From contig NW_004624805.1 in NCBI RefSeq assembly GCF_000247695.1, forward strand, positions 6,871,437-6,935,436: a stretch of DNA of 64,000 nucleotides, in the 5' to 3' direction. Source of the stretch: Heterocephalus glaber. Its lineage: Eukaryota > Chordata > Mammalia > Rodentia > Bathyergidae. This document shows, in pieces, positions 57,855 through 64,000 of the stretch (the stretch's first letter is position 1; each line of letters begins with the position of its first letter). Both the position numbers and the translations under genes were made by a program. The notes beneath the pieces are model-generated. The model was not told the DNA's origin. It saw only the letters and a program-made list of their open reading frames with translations, and ran no database searches.

Positions 57855-58458
57855 CTGCAATGACACAAAATGCAAGCTTACACACACGGCTCCTGACTTG
57901 AGATTTCACCTAAATTACCCTGGAAGTAACATACTTTTTACATGCCAGTAGAGGTGACCTTGTATTGTGGAAGATGATTACTCTGAGCATGATAGGAATC
58001 TTAAATATCAAAGGTTCTGTGGCATTCGGAACAATATGACCACGTCAGTACGCTCTCCACACTTAAGGTAGAAAACTGTCTCAATGCATTTTGGACAAGT
58101 TTTTATCAGAGGCTAAAGAAGACAGGCTTGTAAGCTATACTCCATTCAGCCTAAAATCAGCAGTGCGCTGACAAATGTTTAAGAAACAGCTCTGGGGTGG
58201 GGTGGGGGGACCCTGATCTGTTTGATGATTCCCACAGTAGAAATACTTCTACAATGGCCAGTTTCAGGATGCCCGAGTGACTTCTCTGCAGAAGAGTTGG
58301 AAAGAGAAAGGCAAGCAAGCCATACACCAGACAGACAGCGGAGATGAGAGTAACTTCAAGAGCATAGATAAAATCATTAGCAAGGATGGGTTTTGAGTAA
58401 TTTATTTAAATGTGTGTGAGTATATCTGTGTATATATGAATCTACATACATATTTAGG

Positions 58459-58510
58459 TTTTTTTTTTTTTTGCTACCAGGGATCGAACTCGGGTCCTTG
58501 CGCTTGCGAG
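58459..58510 (-). mobile_element. 5'-truncated ID-type SINE
   Basis: Only the tail side is present (ctaccagggatcgaactcgg, ccttgcgcttgcgag). Flanking atatttag repeats at 58450-58457 and 58511-58518 show that it was truncated at insertion, not by later loss. Confidence 0.85.
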
Positions 58511-59282
58511 ATATTTAGTTTTTAATAGTGGCTCACAAAAAGGGTGAAAGTTTAGCCACCGACTCTAGCAAGCTAATGAGAGTCAGCTCTGGAGCACCCC
58601 TGCAAAGGTCTCACTGAACAGCTGCCTCCGTGCTATGGCCTGAAACAGTGGCGGGAGGTCTCAGGCTCCAAGTCTTGCTACCAGAAAATGGTCAGGCAAG
58701 GGGAGAAATCTAGCTTCCGTGGTTTCAGTTAAAAGGCACAGTGATAACAAAAATCCCAGCAAAGCTCTTTATAAAACTGGCTTTTCTGGAGAAAGATCAT
58801 TTTTGTCTTTCTTTTGGGAAAATAATACATTTCTTGTTATCTTTTATTTTTTTAAGGAGGAAAGGTCTAAGTTGGCTCCTGGCCTTAGTATTCATTTTTT
58901 AAAAACTATTTTCTAAATATAGTATAATCATACACTTAAGAGACAGATTTAATACTTACTTAATATTCAGGTTGAATACTAAAAGTAAATTCATAATTCC
59001 CTATTTTGCATTCAGAATTTGTCTATCCACTGCAGTGAACATTGCTTCCTAGATGCTTTTGAATGTTTCTATTTCTAATGCTTTTCAACTTTGAGAATGT
59101 GTGGTCCAGCTAGGTTTGATATTCTGATGAAATACTGTAAAATATAGACTCTCTTCAAAGCTACATGCAAGAAAATGGTTTAAATTCTATAAAATTTAAA
59201 TTCTATGAAAATTGGTCTGAATCAGATGCCAATCAAGAAAACACAATACCGTCATGTTTTTAAAACTATTATATCCATTGAG

Positions 59283-59364
59283 GGCCGGGCATTTGGCTCA
59301 GTGGTGCCGCCGCCTGCCTCACAAGCACAAGGTCCCGAGTTCAATCCCCGGTACCAAAAAAAAC
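59283..59364 (+). mobile_element. ID-type SINE
   Basis: Forward ID near consensus (ggccgggcatttggctcagt, ttcaatccccggtaccaaaa). Confidence 0.92.
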
Positions 59365-59447
59365 AACAGAACAGAAATAGGAGACAAGACTTTTTACTTC
59401 AGCTGTACATTATCACTGAAAGTAGCCAACTTGTTATTGTTGTTTAG

Positions 59448-59549
59448 CTTTTTGAGAAAGCCAGTTCAAGGCTGGCTTTGAACTCATAACTCTCCTGCCT
59501 CAGCCTCCCAGAGTGCTGGGATCACAGGCGTGTGCCACCATGCCAGGCC
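59448..59549 (-). mobile_element. B1 SINE, partial
   Basis: Reverse B1 (ttcaaggctggctttgaact, gcctcccagagtgctgggat, gcgtgtgccaccatgcc) lacking part of the 3' side. Confidence 0.8.
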
Positions 59550-60485
59550 TAAATTTGTTGTTTTTGTTTTTGTGACTATTCAAAACACTGTATACATATG
59601 TCACACTATATGTTTAAGAAAACTTTATAGCTTTGGAATATTTAAGAAAACCGGTTATAAACTAAAGCTTTCTAAATGTCTTGATATACTGTCAGAGGAG
59701 ATAGAATGGAAGATGGAATAGCTTAGCTCTCCCTGTTTTAGTCCCTACCCACCTCCAAGGAAGAAGGTTATGGGATAATAAAGGCTGAAACAATGCCACA
59801 GCTGGAGGCTGCACAGACTTTCTAAAATCAGAACAATGGCGAGTGACGAATGAGAAGTTTCCACGTCAGCATCTTGACATTGGCAGGCAGCCTGAATGCA
59901 GCCCGTTCCTGGGCTAATCTTTCTAAACACTACTCACAGAGCCAGGCCCCGGCTAGACGGGCACAGAGGGCTCCCTTACTCTCGTTTTGAAGACACTGAT
60001 GTTTGCTACCATATGACAGGAAAGCAGTAAGCATGATGCACAAGAGCTATTTTAGGAATATGCAGTAAGGGGAAGGGGACTCCAGCATCCTTTACAGAGG
60101 AAAACGGACACCAGAAATGGCTCCCAACAACTTCTGCCTGTTTCCAAAAGCCACTGTCACCCTTGAAGACCAAACTCGGCAGCATGAAAGACAACGGCAA
60201 TTCCAAATGAAGCATTCATAAAACATTTTGAGCAACAGCTCAGAAAAAAACATCACTTTAAAATAAGCTGGAAGGAGATAATATAGCTGATATGTTAGTT
60301 CTGGGATGTTAGATAAACCAGGTGTTATTAAAATGTTTCAGATATCCTATATTCATTTTTATCTTCTTTAACACAAACCAAAAATTATAGCTCATTAGTT
60401 TAAGCCAGAAATATGACTTACTGTAAATTAGTAGGAATTAGAATAAATTTCTGTAATAGCCCCAAGACTCTATGAGATGGTACAC

Positions 60486-60664
60486 TTCTTTGTGTGGGGT
60501 GCTGGGGATTGAACCCAGGGGCTTTGCACTAAGCTTCACTCCCTTTGTATTTTTTTCTTTGGAGACAGGGTCTTACTAAGTTGCCCAGGTGGGACTCCAT
60601 TTTGTGATCCTCCTGCCTCAGCCTCCCAGAGAGGTGGGACTGCAGGCATTGTCAGCACACCTAG
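60486..60664 (-). mobile_element. B1+ID dimeric SINE
   Basis: Reverse dimer: ID remnant (gctggggattgaacccaggg) then B1 (gagacagggtcttactaagt, cagcctcccagagaggtggg). Confidence 0.82.
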
Positions 60665-61522
60665 CTGACGGTACATTTCTAATGGTCAATGGATTCATTC
60701 CATATTTTGAAATATAATCTTATTAATAAAGTATACTGGGAAGATGTAGGCAAAGAGAATCACTTGATTTGAGGAAATCTAAATGTCAAAACATTTTATT
60801 TTTGAAACAAGTTATGAAAAAGGTGTTTATTCTAATAACCATCAGTTTCTAATACTAGTATGATGAATTCAGTAATAATTTAAAGCAGATTAGATACCAA
60901 GATCACAGTTTAGAGAACCATCCTACATTCTCTGGTGACATATTTTCCTTCCTATAGAGGCCAATTCTTGCCCTAACTACCAGACGTATCCAAATTATTT
61001 CTTAACCTAGAATTTCAATTTTATTTTCTGAAAATATGTGGGTCATCAGTGGGGGCTGAAATATTATGACTGGAGATAATGAGAAAAATATATTTAGACA
61101 CTGATTTTATTCTCAGACAAGCCAAAGTTTGAGACAAGGAGGAACACTACCTTTTCATAGAACTTGGCACACAATTGTGTCTGTGTGCGTGAATGCGCGT
61201 GTGAGTGTGCACTGCGGCGTACACTGGGAACATCCCAGAGCTCTGGGAAGCACTACAGGATACTCGGTGTTCATTCAAGGTGGCCTTGCTTTATTAAAGG
61301 CACTGTTTCCCTTGAATACACTTGACATCCATCTAGCAAGGCATTTTAGAAGCTCAGGGGTTTACTCATCATGTACTTCTAATCATTGAACTGACACCAA
61401 AAAAAAAAACAAACTGAGGTGGTGGACACAAATATTTCATGGGAAAAGAGAACTAGAACTGTTAAGTCTGGTCATTGACTTCATACCTTTCTCGGCAAGC
61501 TTTAAACATGGTACTGCACAGC

Positions 61523-61730
61523 AGAAAAAGCATGGGGTTTGGGGTCTGGGTTCTAGTCCAGCTCCGCCACTTACCAGCCATGTGACTTGGGTCAAGTTCA
61601 GTTTCCTCATCTGCAAAACGGGGATACATTATCTCATTTAATACTCACAACAACCCCTACAATACATGTTAGAATGTCTGTCACAGTGCCTGGCACAGGC
61701 AGACATCCACTACGTGTTATGTCCCTTCCT
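61523..61730 (+). mobile_element. MIR element
   Basis: Well preserved MIR: tgggttctagtccagctccg, ccagccatgtgacttgggtc, cagtttcctcatctgcaaaa, tatctcatttaatactcaca, cagtgcctggcacaggcaga. Ancient SINE shared by all mammals. Confidence 0.9.
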
Positions 61731-62073
61731 CTTCCCCTCCTTAAATTCTGAAAGACAAGTTCCAAATTATGCACATATTAGTTACATGATTTATAACATC
61801 TATAAATAAAATTTCCCCTGGAGTATCCCTTCTACTAAACCTGAGGAATCAAAATATATGGTTCTTACGCCTTATTTTGGACAAAAAAATGTCTAAAAAC
61901 CTTTTAACATTTATATTTTTATATGCCTTTGGAGGGGTAAATTATTAAAACATAAAATATCCTTTGAGTATAACCATTTAAAACAGAGGGGAACCACAAA
62001 TGACCAAATAATGGATTCTTGTCAGAATGTTAAGGAGAAAACGGAGAAACTCCAGAAATCAAAGTAGGGAACA

Positions 62074-62165
62074 GGGCCAGGGATTTAGCTCAGTGGTTCT
62101 GCCGCCTACCTCGCAAGCGCAAGGACCAGAGTTCGATCCCCAGTACCAAAACAACAACAAAAAAA
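62074..62165 (+). mobile_element. ID-type SINE
   Basis: Forward ID (gggccagggatttagctcag, gttcgatccccagtacc) with a CAACAACAAAAAA tail. Confidence 0.92.
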
Positions 62166-62521
62166 CCCACCTGTCTTAACAGATTTCAAAGCAAAATGAT
62201 TTGTCAACACCCCAACGGTGATAGTTTTGATTATTTATTTGAGACACCTATAGCCCCGAGCATGTTAAGTGGATAAAAACATGTCACACACCTGCTCATG
62301 TCCCTTCCTCGGTTCTCTCCCTCCTCCCCAGCACACCAGACTCCTGTCTCCCAGTCCAGCCTCCCCCTGCCTTGTGTTCCACAGTCACAATGCCCCCTTC
62401 CCCACCGCTTGAGTTCCTCTGGGAAAATTAAGTCCTGCATAAAAATGACTGTTTAAGCACTGAACATTTCAAATTTGGTATCATTCCTATAATACATACA
62501 CCCCATGGAATAGTCATTAAA

Positions 62522-62680
62522 TATTTTTCAGCTTTATTGAGATATACTTGACAATAAGAATTGTATGTATTCAAGAAGTACAATGTGATACTCTGAGACA
62601 TATATACATTGTGAAAAGATTACCACAATCAAGCTAAGTTACATATAACCTTTGTAGGCTGTTTAAGATGATCAATTTTC
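62522..62680. mobile_element. Old L1 fragment
   Basis: ttttcagctttattgagata, cttgacaataagaattg, gtattcaagaagtacaatgt and accacaatcaagctaag match a common old L1-associated text. Confidence 0.65.
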
Positions 62681-62689
62681 TTTTATGTA

Positions 62690-63460
62690 TGTATAGGCAG
62701 TGTATGGCACGCTATTGTAACTCATGTTACACTAGCATTCGTTTATCACTATCAGGTGAATTTTGACAGCTAAGTGGTAGGGTAGGAACAGAACCAGAGG
62801 TGTGTAAAGACTCAAACTGGTTCGCCACTGCTCCCCTGTCAGTCTGGAAGAGTCCTTTACCCACTCTGGTCTGCACTGGGTCCCACACAGACCAGCAGAA
62901 TAGTTCTGGCCTATGTTTATCAGTAAGATGCCTCTGTTTTCCTCAGTGAGGCCCATCCTGACCCTTTCACTTGCATTTCCTGCTTCCTGCGTGTCACTCA
63001 GAATCTGACAGTTTCTTTGAAAGCCCTTCCTTCAATTTTTATTTGTGCTTATTTGTAACACTAAGTGGTTTTTAAATATTTATATAAATGCAGAGGATCA
63101 TAGTTATATTATTAGGCCATATATTCATGCAGGAAAATCAAACAGGGTGATGTAAAAGAAGTATCTCAAATTACACTAAACGTTTTTTTTTTCAAAAATA
63201 GTAGAAAAACAGCATAATAGCCTTTGTTAATTTTACTCTCACAGAGCTTTGGAGTTTTACTGAAACTTAAAGTACATACAAGACTTATTATTTTCACTTT
63301 CAACATGATTATAATTTGCTCTGCTACCAAATTCAAGAAGCTATTACAACCTGATCGAAACCATTCTTTTACGTCAAAATTTCCTAACAAAAATCATTGC
63401 CAAGAGCCTCCTTTCACAAAGGTAACATATATCCTCTTGTTTTCATGCATTAAAAATTAA
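62690..63460. other. CREM: Low-copy CREM intron sequence
   Basis: AT-rich; nothing recognised. Confidence 0.5.
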
Positions 63461-63466
63461 GATCCT

Positions 63467-63554
63467 GGGCCGGGGATTTAGCTCAGTGGTTTCACTGCCT
63501 GCTGCGCAAGCACAAGGACCTGAGTTCAATCCCCGGTACCAAAAAAAAAAAAAA
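63467..63554 (+). mobile_element. ID-type SINE with target duplication
   Basis: Forward ID near consensus flanked by aaaaattaagat at 63452-63463 and 63550-63561. Confidence 0.92.
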
Positions 63555-63944
63555 TTAAGATGCTGTTTTCCAAATTTGAATAGTGGGGACATTTGTTGTT
63601 AACAATTCAAAAATCCAGCTGGAATACAACTTACTGAGTCAGAATCTAGAAGACAGGAAGTTTCGCTACTAACACAATCAACTTATGAATAAAACAACTC
63701 TAAAATGTAAATGATACCCAACAGATATACTACAGATATTCATTTTTTATAACTGATTTCAGGATTTTGTAAGTAAGCGTTAAAATCTTTTCAGTCATTC
63801 GTGGTAGGCATGGATTTTACTCAGTTTACAGTTTTCCCAACTCTAAGTTGTGGACCATTAGTGGGTCATAAAATCAATTTCATGGCTCAAGAACAGTATT
63901 TTAAAAAGAAAAAAAAAACCTTGTATTTGAAACTTGTTTTATAA

Positions 63945-63946
<2 letters not shown>

Positions 63947-63988
<42 letters not shown>
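63947..63988. repeat. (CA)n microsatellite
   Basis: About 21 uninterrupted CA dinucleotides near the window end. Confidence 0.97.
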
Positions 63989-63990
<2 letters not shown>

Positions 63991-64000
63991 CCCACTGAGT

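Larger units (their letters stand above)
57855..64000 (-). other. CREM: CREM upstream intron
   Basis: No further CREM exon was recognised to the window end; the ICER first exon (start MAVTGD) was looked for and not found. Contents are ID SINEs at 58459, 59283, 62074 and 63467, a B1 at 59448, a B1+ID at 60486, a MIR at 61523, an L1-like piece at 62522 and a CA microsatellite at 63947. Nothing was recognised in 60670-61500. Confidence 0.75.

Noticed and set aside
61540..61625. Possible ICER first exon (a ccagccatgtgact string like the reverse of its coding text)
   Set aside because: The surrounding bases follow the MIR consensus in the + direction and no MAVTGD-type frame exists.
1..64000. CRISPR arrays, prokaryotic operons or phage genes
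   Set aside because: The window is clearly mammalian (spliced WAC and CREM, SINEs, L1); the regular repeats are microsatellites or SINEs.

Overview
This is a mammalian nuclear window, and the repeats point to a rodent. It is full of short tRNA-derived ID-type SINEs (left end reads ggccggggatttagctcag, right end ggtacc plus an A tail), 7SL-derived B1 elements with the internal duplication, and B1+ID dimers. I see no murid B2 or B4 elements. That fits a non-murid rodent; I cannot name the species from the sequence.

Layout: (1) 1-23.4 kb is the 3' half of WAC on the + strand: a long intron, seven exons encoding the C-terminal ~339 residues, the stop at 21771 and a 3' UTR with several AATAAA signals. 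(2) 23.4-52.2 kb is intergenic. It holds stacked young ID SINEs, a 100-N gap flanked by two identical 83-bp sequences, a CpG island near 29.0-29.6 kb with no assignable gene, a GC-rich shoulder, a long TTTC microsatellite, a 5'-truncated antisense L1, a decayed class I retroviral integrase tail and several LTR-like relics. (3) 52.2-64 kb is the 3' part of CREM on the - strand: the exon that ends the regulatory region, then two alternative bZIP exons, each with its own stop codon. The rest is CREM intron.

WAC and CREM lie tail to tail about 30 kb apart. They have no shared operon-like logic: WAC is a nuclear adaptor for histone H2B ubiquitination and CREM a cAMP-responsive transcription factor. 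From memory, in human both lie on 10p but several Mb apart, so the adjacency suggests a rearrangement or an assembly join. I found no evidence of a new biological system. The most useful observations are the gene adjacency, the duplicated gap flanks, the orphan NRF1-type CpG island, the young SINE burst with its strand bias, and the paired CREM DNA-binding exons.
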